Positions 8,948-17,418 of a stretch of 64,000 bases of DNA are shown here, piece after piece. The DNA is taken from NCBI RefSeq assembly GCF_000482485.1, contig NZ_AXVK01000001.1, positions 62,001 to 126,000 on the forward strand, read 5' to 3'. A program made the position numbers and the translations under genes. A model generated the notes under the pieces. It was not told where the DNA came from, did no database searches, and saw nothing but the letters and a program-made list of their open reading frames with translations. Within the stretch, counting starts at the first letter, position 1; each line of letters begins with the position of its first letter. The DNA comes from Paucisalibacillus globulus DSM 18846. Lineage in GTDB: Bacteria; Bacillota; Bacilli; Bacillales; Amphibacillaceae.

Positions 8948-9883
8948 ATGGCATTATATCAATCGTTACACGAACTAATTGGCCAAACTCCTTTGTTAAG
9001 GATTAATAACTTTGATATACCAAACAATGTTAACTTGTATGCCAAACTAGAATTTTACAACCCAGGTGGAAGTGTTAAGGACCGATTAGGTGTTGAACTT
9101 ATCTCAGAAGCACTGCGTACCGAAAAAATCAGTCGAGGCGGTACCATAATTGAGCCTACTGCTGGAAATACAGGAATTGGCTTAGCTATAGCTGCAAAGG
9201 AAAAAGGGCTCAAGGTCATCTTTGTTGTTCCGGAACATTTTAGTATGGAGAAGCAAATGATCATGCAGGCCCTTGGTGCAAATATTGTTCATACTCCCAG
9301 GGAATCGGGGATGGTTGGAGCAATTAATAAGACAGAGGAGCTTTTAAAAGAAATTCCAAATAGTTATTCTCCAGAGCAATTTGCAAATCGAGCTAATCCT
9401 ATGACCTATTATAAAACCCTTGCACCTGAAATATGGCAGGAACTTCATGGCGAATTGGACGTATTTATTGCAGGTGCTGGTTCAGGTGGTACTTTTATGG
9501 GCTGTTCTCGGTATTTTAAGGAAAAAAATTCTAAGGTTAAAACAGTCATTGTTGAGCCAGAGGGTTCGGTTATTGCTGGAGGAAAACCTGGTCCCCATCG
9601 AACGGAGGGTATTGGTATGGAATTTTTACCAACATTTGTAGACCCTAAGTATTTTGATGAAATTTATACGGTTGAGGATATGCATGCTTTTGAGATGGTG
9701 GAGAAGCTAGCTCGAAATGAAGGATTATTAGTAGGAAGCTCTTCGGGAGCAGCAATGTATGCTGCTTTAGAGGAAGCTAAAGTAGCAAAAAATGGATCAA
9801 CCATTGTAATAATATTCCCGGACAGTAGTGATCGTTACTTGAGTAAAAATATTTACCCTAAAGTAAAGGATGTGAAGATATAA
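8948..9883 (+). CDS. mccA: Cystathionine beta-synthase-type enzyme MccA
   Basis: This PLP enzyme of the cysteine synthase fold (311 residues) probably condenses O-acetylserine with homocysteine to cystathionine. The PLP lysine is Lys44 in GGSVKDR, the substrate loop is TAGNTG (71-76) and the phosphate-binding loop is GAGSGGT (176-182). A plain cysteine synthase is the alternative, but the gene is directly followed by a cystathionine lyase (1-bp gap) in the yrrT-mccAB arrangement, which favours MccA. The ribosome site is GGGGTGA. Expression is probably shared with luxS, whose stop is 16 bp upstream. Confidence 0.9.
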   Translation: MALYQSLHELIGQTPLLRINNFDIPNNVNLYAKLEFYNPGGSVKDRLGVELISEALRTEKISRGGTIIEPTAGNTGIGLAIAAKEKGLKVIFVVPEHFSMEKQMIMQALGANIVHTPRESGMVGAINKTEELLKEIPNSYSPEQFANRANPMTYYKTLAPEIWQELHGELDVFIAGAGSGGTFMGCSRYFKEKNSKVKTVIVEPEGSVIAGGKPGPHRTEGIGMEFLPTFVDPKYFDEIYTVEDMHAFEMVEKLARNEGLLVGSSSGAAMYAALEEAKVAKNGSTIVIIFPDSSDRYLSKNIYPKVKDVKI

Positions 9884-9884
9884 C

Positions 9885-11021
9885 ATGCGTTCAAAAACAA
9901 AAATGGTACATGGAGGAATTACCGGTGATGAGCAGACTGGAGCTGTGTCTGTTCCAATTTATCAGGTGAGTACTTATAAACAAGATGGAGTTGGGAATTT
10001 TCGTGGCTATGAATATTCGAGAACAGGAAATCCAACTCGGCATGCATTAGAAACGGTAATTGCCAGTTTAGAAAACGGTACCCATGGATTTGCCTTTGGT
10101 TCTGGAATGGCGGCCATTACAACCGTAATGATGTTGCTCAAATCTGGAGACCATGTCGTAATGACGGATGACGTTTATGGTGGATCTTTTCGCTTGATGA
10201 CAAAAGTTTTAGAACGATTTGACTTACAGAATACGTTTGTAGATACTAGTAATCCTGAAAAAGTGGAAGAAGTTATTCAAGAAAATACAAAAGCTTTGTA
10301 TATTGAAACACCAACGAACCCTCTGTTAAAAATAACAGATTTAAGAAAAATGACTGAAATAGCGAAAAAACATAATCTATTACTCATCGTTGATAATACA
10401 TTTGCAACGCCATACTGGCAACAACCACTTGATTTGGGGGCAGATATTGTACTGCATAGTGCTACCAAATACATTGGTGGACATAGTGATGTTGTTTCTG
10501 GTCTTGTTGCTGTTAAATCTGATGAGCTAGCTGAAAAAATTCATTTTCTACAAAATTCTGTTGGGGCGGTTTTAGGTCCACAAGATTCATGGCTTTTAAT
10601 GCGAGGAATAAAAACATTAGCTCTACGGATGGAAGCGATAGAAATGAATACAAGGAAATTAGTATCGTATTTGGTCGAGCATGATAAGGTTAAATCAGTC
10701 TTTTATCCAGGATTAGAATCTCATTCTGGTTATGAAATTGCAAAAGGACAATCAACTGGCTTTGGAGGAATGATTTCATTTGATGTTGGAAGTGGAGAGT
10801 TAGCAGAAGAAGTATTAAAAAAAGTTAACTATTTTACCCTAGCTGAAAGTTTAGGAGCAGTCGAAAGCTTAATCTCTCTACCAGCAAAAATGACCCATGC
10901 TTCTATTCCTGCAGATAGAAGACGAGAGCTTGGAATAACAGAAGGATTAATCCGTGTTTCTGTTGGTATTGAAGATGTGCAAGATTTAATAGAAGATTTA
11001 GAACAGGCTTTATGTGATTAA
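9885..11021 (+). CDS. mccB: Cystathionine gamma-lyase MccB
   Basis: This 378-residue Cys/Met-metabolism PLP enzyme splits cystathionine to cysteine, 2-oxobutyrate and ammonia. Lys195 in HSATKYIGGHSD binds PLP; EYSRTGNPT (residues 43-51) and SGMAAITT are typical of the family. With MccA it completes reverse transsulfuration from homocysteine. It starts one base after the mccA stop, so translation is coupled. A terminator follows directly, closing the cluster. Cystathionine beta-lyase (MetC) shares the fold; the operon context decides the call. Confidence 0.92.
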   Translation: MRSKTKMVHGGITGDEQTGAVSVPIYQVSTYKQDGVGNFRGYEYSRTGNPTRHALETVIASLENGTHGFAFGSGMAAITTVMMLLKSGDHVVMTDDVYGGSFRLMTKVLERFDLQNTFVDTSNPEKVEEVIQENTKALYIETPTNPLLKITDLRKMTEIAKKHNLLLIVDNTFATPYWQQPLDLGADIVLHSATKYIGGHSDVVSGLVAVKSDELAEKIHFLQNSVGAVLGPQDSWLLMRGIKTLALRMEAIEMNTRKLVSYLVEHDKVKSVFYPGLESHSGYEIAKGQSTGFGGMISFDVGSGELAEEVLKKVNYFTLAESLGAVESLISLPAKMTHASIPADRRRELGITEGLIRVSVGIEDVQDLIEDLEQALCD

Positions 11022-11023
11022 TC

Positions 11024-11049
11024 GGGGCAGCTCACGGGGCTGCCTTTTT
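11024..11049 (+). terminator. Terminator after mccB
   Basis: The stem GGCAGC/GCTGCC, extended by G-T wobbles, is followed by TTTTTAT. It lies immediately after the mccB stop. Confidence 0.8.
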
Positions 11050-11057
11050 ATATGAAT

Positions 11058-11210
11058 TAGAACATGAGCCCAAGTCCGAGGAACATACGCCCATTGGTCT
11101 AGAACATGAGCCTAAGTCCAAGAAACACACACCCATTTGGACTAGAACATGAGCCCAAGTCCGAGAAACATACACCCATTTGGACTAGAACATGAGCCCA
11201 AATGCTAGAA
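11058..11210 (+). repeat. Tandem repeat, 42-43-bp unit with 21-22-bp subunits
   Basis: The word TAGAACATGAGCC recurs at 11058, 11100, 11143 and 11186, with a truncated TAGAA at 11206. A second CAT/CAC word falls halfway, so CAT-like triplets occur about every 21-22 bp. It fills much of the 319-bp gap between mccB and the dipeptidase gene. A related array lies at 48128-48357. No gene is seen in the gap. Confidence 0.9.
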
Positions 11211-11340
11211 CGAACCCCCGCCAAATCGAAGCCTTGCCCAGAATACACAGATACCATTTCACATTTTATAAAACTAATATTAAACCTATTAAATATATGC
11301 TAAAATAGACACAATATTAACAAAGAAGGGAAGTCTAAAT

Positions 11341-12711
11341 ATGAGTGAAAAGGCTTTAGCTTATTTAACAGAAAACAGAAACCGTTTATTACAAAAATTA
11401 AATGACTTTCTCTCAATTCCAAGTGTTAGCACAGATAGTGTACACAAGGAAGATGTTAGAAAAGCAGCGAATTTTTTAGAAAATTATCTAACTGATACAG
11501 GCTTTGAAAATGTTCACCTAGTTGAAACAAAGAAACATCCAATTGTATATGCAGAATATATGATGGCAGAGCCGGACGCACCAACTGTACTTATATATGG
11601 GCATTATGATGTCCAACCAGTTGATCCAATTGAACTTTGGGAGAGTGATCCATTTCAGCCTGAAGTAAGAAATGGACGTCTATATGCTCGTGGATCTAGT
11701 GATGATAAAGGACAAGTGTTTATGCATTTGGCTGTTTTTGAGGCCATTATGAAAACAGAAGGAAAGCTTCCACTAAATGTAAAGGTTTGTTTAGAAGGCG
11801 AAGAGGAAATTGGTAGTGAAAATCTTTATACCATGCTTCAGGAGAAAAGGGATTTATTTCAAGCGGATTTTGCCGTTATCTCGGACTCTGGAATGGTTGC
11901 CAAAAACCAGCCTACTATTCTTTATGGACTAAAGGGTTTTACTGGAATAGAAATTACAGTATCAGGTCCAGATCATGACTTGCATTCTGGAATGTATGGT
12001 GGTGCTGTTCGAAACCCGATTATGGCATTATCCCATATACTTGCATCTATGAAAAACGAGAATGAGGTTGTAACAGTAGACGGCTTTTACGATGGAGTGG
12101 AAGATCTAACTGATGAGGAAAGGGAATTAATTGATCAGGTTCCGAGTGAAGACTTTGTTCAAGCGACTGGAATAACAGAGACTGTTTCAGAAGAAGGGTA
12201 TACGGCAAAAGAACATACAATGGTAAGACCAACATTTGAAGTGAACGGTATTTATGGTGGTTATCAAGGCGAAGGAACCAAAACAATCATCCCTACTTCG
12301 GCAACAGCAAAAATAACATGTCGGCTAGTACCTGGTCAGGATCCAATTAGTGTTCAACAGGCACTTGAGAGTCATGTGCACAAGGTTGCTCCAAAAGGTG
12401 TAACGGTTGAAGTGAAGAAAGAAAAGTTGTCAGCCAAAGCTTATAAGGTTGAACCGAATCATCCATTAATACAAAAAGCAGCAGAAAGCTACACGAAAGC
12501 ATTTGAGAAAGAAACCGTTTATGTCCGTATGGGTGGATCTATTCCGGTTGTAGAATGGATAGAGGATATCTATAATATTCCCATTGTTTTACTAGGATTC
12601 GGGACCCCAGAAGATAGATTACATTCACCTAATGAAAGCTTTCCACTTGATAGTTATGATAAGGGGATGGAAACATTAGTATATTATTGGAATGAAGTAA
12701 TAAAGAAATAG
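11341..12711 (+). CDS. M20-family dipeptidase
   Basis: This 456-residue zinc metallopeptidase of the M20/CNDP dipeptidase group probably cleaves dipeptides in the cytoplasm. Metal-ligand motifs are visible: GHYDVQP near residue 90, ARGSSDDKGQ near 120 and the catalytic EGEEEIGS near 155; a dimerisation domain interrupts the catalytic one at about 190-330. A late ligand His lies in EDRLHSPNE. The length is normal. The ribosome site is AAGAAGGGA. Substrate range cannot be read from sequence; ArgE/DapE-type deacylation is less likely given the CNDP-like motifs. Confidence 0.87.
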   Translation: MSEKALAYLTENRNRLLQKLNDFLSIPSVSTDSVHKEDVRKAANFLENYLTDTGFENVHLVETKKHPIVYAEYMMAEPDAPTVLIYGHYDVQPVDPIELWESDPFQPEVRNGRLYARGSSDDKGQVFMHLAVFEAIMKTEGKLPLNVKVCLEGEEEIGSENLYTMLQEKRDLFQADFAVISDSGMVAKNQPTILYGLKGFTGIEITVSGPDHDLHSGMYGGAVRNPIMALSHILASMKNENEVVTVDGFYDGVEDLTDEERELIDQVPSEDFVQATGITETVSEEGYTAKEHTMVRPTFEVNGIYGGYQGEGTKTIIPTSATAKITCRLVPGQDPISVQQALESHVHKVAPKGVTVEVKKEKLSAKAYKVEPNHPLIQKAAESYTKAFEKETVYVRMGGSIPVVEWIEDIYNIPIVLLGFGTPEDRLHSPNESFPLDSYDKGMETLVYYWNEVIKK

Positions 12712-12769
12712 ATTCATGTTAATTTCCCGGGTATTTTTCTAGGAAATTAGCTTACTGGGGGTGAGGGAA

Positions 12770-13750
12770 TTGGAAAGAGCGGTAGAGGCAGTGTACAGCC
12801 AAGAAATAATTAATAGATTTCTTAAAGTATATCACTTAGAACCAACTTACAAAGTTCTAGGTGACTTCGAAAACTATGTGTATGAAGTAATGAAAGAAGG
12901 AAAGCCCTATATATTAAGAATAACCCATAGCTCTCACCGCAATGAAAATGAAATAGTTGGAGAAATAGAATGGATGAATTATTTGTATAACCATGGAGCT
13001 AATGTATCGGTTGTATTTCCTTCGAATGATAATAACTTAGTTGAAAAACAAGTTGCTTCTGATCAATCTATTTTTTTTGGTAGCCTTTTTTCAAAGGTAA
13101 AAGGTAGACCAATTCGAGCAAATGATAAAGAGTTTCATGCTAAATTATTTGAAAGCTGGGGGAAAGAAACAGGTAAATTACATCGATTAACCAAAAATTA
13201 CTTACCAGAAAAAGTTACCCGGAAAAATTGGTATGAAGATGATCTATTTGAAATCGAAAAGTATGTACCCGAAGAAATAATGGTTATTGAACGAACAAAA
13301 GAAGTAATACAAGTGTTAAAAGAATTACCTCAAGAGGATTTTGGGCTTATACATAATGATATTCATAACAAAAATTTCTTTTATGATGGAATTGAAATTC
13401 ATATATTTGATTTTGATGATGCCTGTTACTTTTGGAATGTCTCAGATATCGCTATCCCATTATACTATTCCTGCTACTCCTTGTTCTCGGATAAAACAAG
13501 AATCGAAGAGAAAAGGAATTTTGCTAAGCATTTTCTTACGGCTTTCATGAAAGGGTATACCGAGGAAAAGGAACCACCTAAGGACTGGGAAAAGTTATTA
13601 ACACTTTTCTTGGAGGTTCGTGATATTACTCTTTACGCTGCCTTAAATAAGAAAATTCCTCCAAAGGATCGTAATGAGGACTTACTGAAGAGTATGCAGC
13701 AAATAAAGGAAAGAATTGAAAGGAAAGAAGCAATTGTGTCAATTACTTAA
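12770..13750 (+). CDS. Phosphotransferase of the aminoglycoside/choline kinase superfamily
   Basis: The protein has an APH-type kinase fold. The Brenner motif HNDIHNKNFF, with catalytic Asp, and the metal-binding FDFDD are near residues 200 and 220. I prefer the TTG start at 12770 because GGGGGTGAG lies about 6 bp upstream; an in-frame GTG at 12761 overlaps that site. The substrate is not identifiable: homologues phosphorylate small hydroxyl compounds, and there is no sign that this is an antibiotic resistance gene. It sits 21 bp before an SDR gene and the two may be cotranscribed. Confidence 0.78.
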   Translation: MERAVEAVYSQEIINRFLKVYHLEPTYKVLGDFENYVYEVMKEGKPYILRITHSSHRNENEIVGEIEWMNYLYNHGANVSVVFPSNDNNLVEKQVASDQSIFFGSLFSKVKGRPIRANDKEFHAKLFESWGKETGKLHRLTKNYLPEKVTRKNWYEDDLFEIEKYVPEEIMVIERTKEVIQVLKELPQEDFGLIHNDIHNKNFFYDGIEIHIFDFDDACYFWNVSDIAIPLYYSCYSLFSDKTRIEEKRNFAKHFLTAFMKGYTEEKEPPKDWEKLLTLFLEVRDITLYAALNKKIPPKDRNEDLLKSMQQIKERIERKEAIVSIT

Positions 13751-13771
13751 AGAATCTAAGGGTGGTAAAAC

Positions 13772-14530
13772 ATGAAGATAGCTTTAATTACCGGGGTCTC
13801 AAAAGGCTTAGGTGAGGCACTAGCAAAATTGTTTTTAGAATCAGGTATTCATGTTCTTGGTATTTCAAGGAATTCAAATGGTCGTTTAGTTAAAATTGCT
13901 ACTAAAAACAATGTAAACTACGAGCATTATCCTTGTGATCTCAGTAATATAAGTGAGTTAGAAAATGTTATCGAAAAGATTCAGGAAGATGTGAATAGGC
14001 TCAATCCATCTTTATTCTATTTGATTAATAATGCAGCAGTTATTGATCCAATTCATCAAGTAACTCAGATAGAAAATGATAGATTAGCTTATCATTTTCA
14101 ATTAAATGTCGTTGCACCTATGATATTAATGAATCAAATGCTCAATTATTCCAGTAGTTCGAACACCACCTTTATTGGTGTAAACATTACTTCAGGTGCA
14201 GCGGAACGCCCGGTTTATGGTTGGAGTGCTTACTGTAGTTCAAAAGCAAGTATTAATATGTATACAAAAACCGTAGCACTTGAACAAGTCAATTTGAAAA
14301 CGGGACAAAAGATTATTGCATTTAATCCAGGTATAATGGATACGACTATGCAACAAACGATTCGTTCATCCTCAAAGGAATCTTTTATAGAAATTGACAA
14401 ATTTAAAGGATATAAGGAAAATAAACAATTGCGTGATACGGACATGGTTGCTGGTATATTGATTGATATTTTAAATGATGAGGCAAGCATTGAGAATGGC
14501 AAGATTTATGATGTTAATGAGTATTTTTAA
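13772..14530 (+). CDS. Short-chain dehydrogenase/reductase (YueD/benzil reductase-like)
   Basis: This 252-residue Rossmann-fold oxidoreductase has the nucleotide-binding TGVSKGLG at residues 7-14, the structural NNAA motif near 88 and the catalytic YxxxK in YCSSK near 153, preceded by Ser in ITSGA. Overall it resembles B. subtilis YueD, a benzil reductase, and sepiapterin reductase-like SDRs that prefer NADPH; the physiological substrate is unknown. The ribosome site is AAGGGTGG. A 14-bp-stem terminator follows. Confidence 0.83.
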   Translation: MKIALITGVSKGLGEALAKLFLESGIHVLGISRNSNGRLVKIATKNNVNYEHYPCDLSNISELENVIEKIQEDVNRLNPSLFYLINNAAVIDPIHQVTQIENDRLAYHFQLNVVAPMILMNQMLNYSSSSNTTFIGVNITSGAAERPVYGWSAYCSSKASINMYTKTVALEQVNLKTGQKIIAFNPGIMDTTMQQTIRSSSKESFIEIDKFKGYKENKQLRDTDMVAGILIDILNDEASIENGKIYDVNEYF

Positions 14531-14551
14531 AAAAATGGTAAGACATAAAGC

Positions 14552-14590
14552 ATGCCTTGATGGGAAAGTCTCCCGTCAAGGCATTTTCAT
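14552..14590 (+). terminator. Terminator after the SDR gene
   Basis: A 14-bp stem (ATGCCTTGATGGGA paired with TCCCGTCAAGGCAT, one G-T) with a 5-nt loop is followed by TTTCATTTC. Confidence 0.9.
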
Positions 14591-14597
14591 TTCTATA

Positions 14598-14696
14598 TTA
14601 GTAAAATCCTCTACCATATCCACCTGCACCAACAATGATAAGCAGGATGAATAGAACAACGATTAGCGCAAATCCGCCTTCAAATCCACGGCTCAT
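14598..14696 (-). CDS. YjcZ-family sporulation miniprotein (32 aa)
   Basis: The peptide reads MSRGFEGGFALIVVLFILLI and then IVGAGGYGRGFY: one hydrophobic segment followed by a Gly/Tyr-rich tail. This is the YjcZ/CotE-type small spore protein pattern found in many Bacillaceae. AGGAGGTGA stands 6 bp before the ATG, which makes it a real gene despite its size. It is tandem with a related gene just upstream (14740-14877). Its role in the spore is unknown. Confidence 0.85.
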   Translation of the reverse strand: MSRGFEGGFALIVVLFILLIIVGAGGYGRGFY

Positions 14697-14739
14697 TATA
14701 TCACCTCCTATAATTCAATTATTTTATAAGGGTTGGAAT

Positions 14740-14877
14740 TTAAAAATTCCAACCGCCACCGTATCCATAACCATAGCCACCACCGTTGTTATAACCACTA
14801 GCACCAACTATAATTAACAAGATAAATAGCACAACAATTAAAGCAAAGCCGGCTCCATAACCTTTTTCTTTACTCAT
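14740..14877 (-). CDS. YjcZ-family sporulation miniprotein (45 aa)
   Basis: The peptide has the same core as its neighbour (GFALIVVLFILLIIVGA) with a longer tail of Gly, Tyr and Asn ending GGGWNF. AGGAGGTGG precedes the ATG. The shared core shows the two genes are tandem duplicates with diverged tails. A near-perfect inverted repeat (GGTTGGAATTT/AAATTCCAACC) spans its stop codon at 14731-14754 and could be a weak terminator. It is convergent with the SDR gene and divergent from the aminopeptidase gene. Confidence 0.85.
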   Translation of the reverse strand: MSKEKGYGAGFALIVVLFILLIIVGASGYNNGGGYGYGYGGGWNF

Positions 14878-15078
14878 TTATTGCCACCTCCTCTAGTACA
14901 ATGTATGTGTGGATCTAATTGGTGACAGGGCGAATGCACAGGTGAACAAGATTAAAAAATTGGTTTTTTTCAATAGTCCATGTGAATGAAAGTGTCGTGA
15001 AAATATGGTACACTTAGGAAATGGAAAATAATATATTATAGCTAACAGTTTATACTGATAAATAGAAAGGACGATTAC

Positions 15079-15831
15079 ATGATTACCAGAAAAAGCAAAC
15101 GAGAAATAGAACAAATGCAACAGGCTGCTGACTTATTAGTTGAGGTTCATAAAGAAATTGCTAAACTTATTAAGCCTGGAATTAGTACATTAGAAATCGA
15201 TACTTTTGTCGATCGATTCCTTGAAAAACATGGAGCAATTCCTGAACAAAAAGGGTACAATGGTTTCCCATATGCTACTTGTGCATCCATCAATGATGAA
15301 ATTTGCCATGGGTTTCCTCGCGAAGAAAAATTAAAAGATGGAGATATTGTAACAATAGATATGGTTGTAAATCTTAATGGTGGGTTGGCTGACTCAGCTT
15401 GGACCTATGCAGTAGGAAATGTAGATGAAAAAGGTTTGCGCCTTATGGATGTTACTAAGAAATCCCTTTATATCGGGATTGAGCAAGCGAGAGCAGGCAA
15501 TCGCATAGGTGATATCGGCCACGCTATTCAAACATATGCTGAAGGAGAAGGGTTTTCTGTAGTACGTGACTTTACTGGTCATGGTATTGGCCCAACGATT
15601 CATGAAGATCCTCATATTCCACATTTTGGTTTGCCAAATAAAGGTCTCAGGTTAAAGCCGGGAATGGTTATTACTATTGAACCGATGCTAAATGAAGGGG
15701 AATGGGGTAGCAAGGTGGACAGCAATAATTGGACTGCTAGAACTATCGATGGCGGTCGCTCAGCTCAGTATGAGCATACAATAGTAATTACAGATGGAGA
15801 TCCGATAATTTTAACAGAACAGGATAAATAA
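15079..15831 (+). CDS. map: Type I methionine aminopeptidase
   Basis: The enzyme removes the initiator Met from nascent proteins. The 250-residue protein has all five metal ligands: Asp94, Asp105, His168 (TGHGIG), Glu201 (TIEPML) and Glu232 (QYEHT). It is a stand-alone gene, not the copy in the ribosomal protein operon next to adk and infA, and so resembles the second B. subtilis enzyme YflG. A decent ribosome site (GAAAGGACG) and a downstream terminator mark it as monocistronic. Confidence 0.92.
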   Translation: MITRKSKREIEQMQQAADLLVEVHKEIAKLIKPGISTLEIDTFVDRFLEKHGAIPEQKGYNGFPYATCASINDEICHGFPREEKLKDGDIVTIDMVVNLNGGLADSAWTYAVGNVDEKGLRLMDVTKKSLYIGIEQARAGNRIGDIGHAIQTYAEGEGFSVVRDFTGHGIGPTIHEDPHIPHFGLPNKGLRLKPGMVITIEPMLNEGEWGSKVDSNNWTARTIDGGRSAQYEHTIVITDGDPIILTEQDK

Positions 15832-15836
15832 CTTCT

Positions 15837-15875
15837 AAGGAGAATTTGTACATAGTTGCAAATCTCCTTTTTTAT
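15837..15875 (+). terminator. Terminator after map
   Basis: The stem AAGGAGA/TCTCCTT is extended by TTTG/CAAA with one bulged A, and is followed by TTTTTTATT. Confidence 0.85.
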
Positions 15876-15936
15876 TACTTAGGAAATTATAAAAGTAACT
15901 GCCTGTGGATATCACTATTTTAACGGCCACGTCTCA

Positions 15937-16195
15937 CTCAGCGCCCAGGGACTAGCGAGACTTCCCTCACCTCATGACACGATAAAGAAGACTTGCCGAT
16001 TGGCTTTGACAGAGGCTTAGTCGCACTTATACCCTTGTGGTGAAAGTCAACATCGACTCCCTACGGTCGACGTGTTTCCTTTATCTCCTCCGGGGAATGG
16101 ACTGATAAAACCCCCACTTTGCGTGGCAACGCAGTCCCACCCTGCATGGCAGGGCACAGTCCAGTCCGTAGTCCCTAACCGGGCACTTCCGCTTT
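15937..16195. repeat. GC-rich, hairpin-dense intergenic element
   Basis: This stretch of the 562-bp gene-free gap is far more GC-rich than its surroundings. Its ends are imperfectly inverted: GCGCCCAGGGACTA on the left against TAGTCCCTAACCGGGCAC on the right. Inside are small hairpins such as CCCTGC/GCAGGG, GCGT/ACGC and CGAC/GTCG. No open frame has a ribosome site. It looks like a dispersed repeat, though only one copy is in the window. Confidence 0.6.
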
Positions 16196-16306
16196 TGGTC
16201 TTTAGGTAGTTAAGGTAATGTAAAACTATCCTTATGCATAGATCTAGCAGATATTACTAGTTCGTATTGTGTAATTGTTCAATGAAGCAATGTTACTCTC
16301 CGGTGG

Positions 16307-16371
16307 ATTTCTAATAATTAAAGACTCTTCTGTTCTCACATAATCAGAAATAAGTTATAATTATTAGAAAT
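16307..16371 (+). promoter_or_regulatory. azlCD promoter region with 14-bp inverted repeat
   Basis: TATAAT (16356-16361) with a weak TTCTCA 17 bp upstream fits a SigA promoter. The perfect 14-bp repeats ATTTCTAATAATTA (16307-16320) and its inverse (16358-16371) flank it, the right copy covering the -10. They may be regulator sites. Confidence 0.45.
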
Positions 16372-16393
16372 TTAATTCAGGGGAGAGGCGAAC

Positions 16394-17122
16394 ATGGAAA
16401 CAGTCAGTAAAAATAAACAGACAACATCATCATCCGCTTTGAGGATTAAACGCGGTTTAGCGGTGGGCTTTCCAATTATGCTCGGATACATACCTATTGC
16501 TATTACGTACGGCGTTCTAGCAAAGCAAGCTGGTCTATCACTTACTGAGCTTACTTTAATGAGTGTTTTAGTGTTTGCTGGTGCAAGTCAATTTATGGGT
16601 GCTAATATGATTGCACTGGGAGCAGGAGCAGTGGAAATAATTATAGCGACCTTTGTTTTGAACTTTCGCCACTTTGTAATGAGTCTTTCCTTTATGAATC
16701 GATTGCGAACAGTTGATTTAAAGTGGAAGATACCACTTTCCTTAGGATTGACAGATGAAACTTTTGCCGTTTCATCCTTACATCCGAAAGAAGCGAAGGA
16801 AGATAAGGGATTTCTTTTTTATAGTGCTCTTACTTTAATAGCGTATCTTTCCTGGGTAGTTGGCTCCTTTTTAGGTGGAGTGTTAGGGGAAGTCATTCCT
16901 GAAAAATTGAGTCAAAGTATGGGGATTGCCCTCTATGCTATGTTTATTGGTCTATTAATTCCATCTGTGAAAAAAGAGTTACGAGTGGGATTCATTGCTA
17001 TTATAGCGATGTTGATAAATGTTATTTGTTTACAATTTATGAGTAGTGGATGGGCAATTGTTGCAGGTACGGTTCTAGGTGGATTAAGTGGACTATTTAT
17101 ATTAAAGGAGGAGCGAGCATGA
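16394..17122 (+). CDS. azlC: Branched-chain amino acid permease large subunit AzlC
   Basis: The 242-residue AzlC-family membrane protein has about five hydrophobic segments and conserved stretches such as GYIPIAITYGVLAKQAGLS near the N-terminus and FAGASQFMG. AzlC with AzlD exports branched-chain amino acids (BrnFE type); B. subtilis azlC mutants or overexpression affect 4-azaleucine resistance. The ribosome site is GGGGAGAGG. It overlaps azlD by 4 bp (ATGA), so the two subunits are made together. Confidence 0.9.
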   Translation: METVSKNKQTTSSSALRIKRGLAVGFPIMLGYIPIAITYGVLAKQAGLSLTELTLMSVLVFAGASQFMGANMIALGAGAVEIIIATFVLNFRHFVMSLSFMNRLRTVDLKWKIPLSLGLTDETFAVSSLHPKEAKEDKGFLFYSALTLIAYLSWVVGSFLGGVLGEVIPEKLSQSMGIALYAMFIGLLIPSVKKELRVGFIAIIAMLINVICLQFMSSGWAIVAGTVLGGLSGLFILKEERA

Positions 17123-17418
17123 TGATTCTCTTAATAATTATAGGAATGTCTGTTGTGACGATGCTCCCAAGAGTAATACCTACTTTTATAGTAGACAAGT
17201 TACAATTCAAGGATTGGGTGAATCGGTGGCTTAATGCGATTCCATATGCAGCATTAGGAGCACTTATATTCCCTGGTATTTTATCAGTTAATGCTGATAA
17301 ACCACATATCGGATTAGTGGGAGGACTTGTGGCAGTAATATTAGCATATATCGGATTAAATGTTATTTTTGTTGTAATTGGTGCAATAGTTTCAGTATTT
17401 TTGTTAACAATGTTATAG
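17119..17418 (+). CDS. azlD: Branched-chain amino acid export small subunit AzlD
   Basis: This 99-residue, very hydrophobic protein has three to four membrane segments and the family pattern TMLPRVIPTFIVDKL near the N-terminus. The ATG at 17119 overlaps the azlC stop and is preceded by AAAGGAGGAG; longer in-frame starts inside azlC have no ribosome site. AzlD is needed with AzlC to form the exporter. The hairpin just downstream is mainly oriented for the opposing gene but may stop both. Confidence 0.9.
   Translation: MMILLIIIGMSVVTMLPRVIPTFIVDKLQFKDWVNRWLNAIPYAALGALIFPGILSVNADKPHIGLVGGLVAVILAYIGLNVIFVVIGAIVSVFLLTML

Noticed and set aside
12720-12752. Terminator between the dipeptidase and kinase genes
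   Set aside because: TAATTTCC/GGAAATTA can pair, but the loop is 14 nt and no T-run follows on the plus strand.
12770-13750. Aminoglycoside resistance gene
   Set aside because: Only the general kinase fold (Brenner motif) is shared; the superfamily mostly acts on cell metabolites and no resistance context is present.
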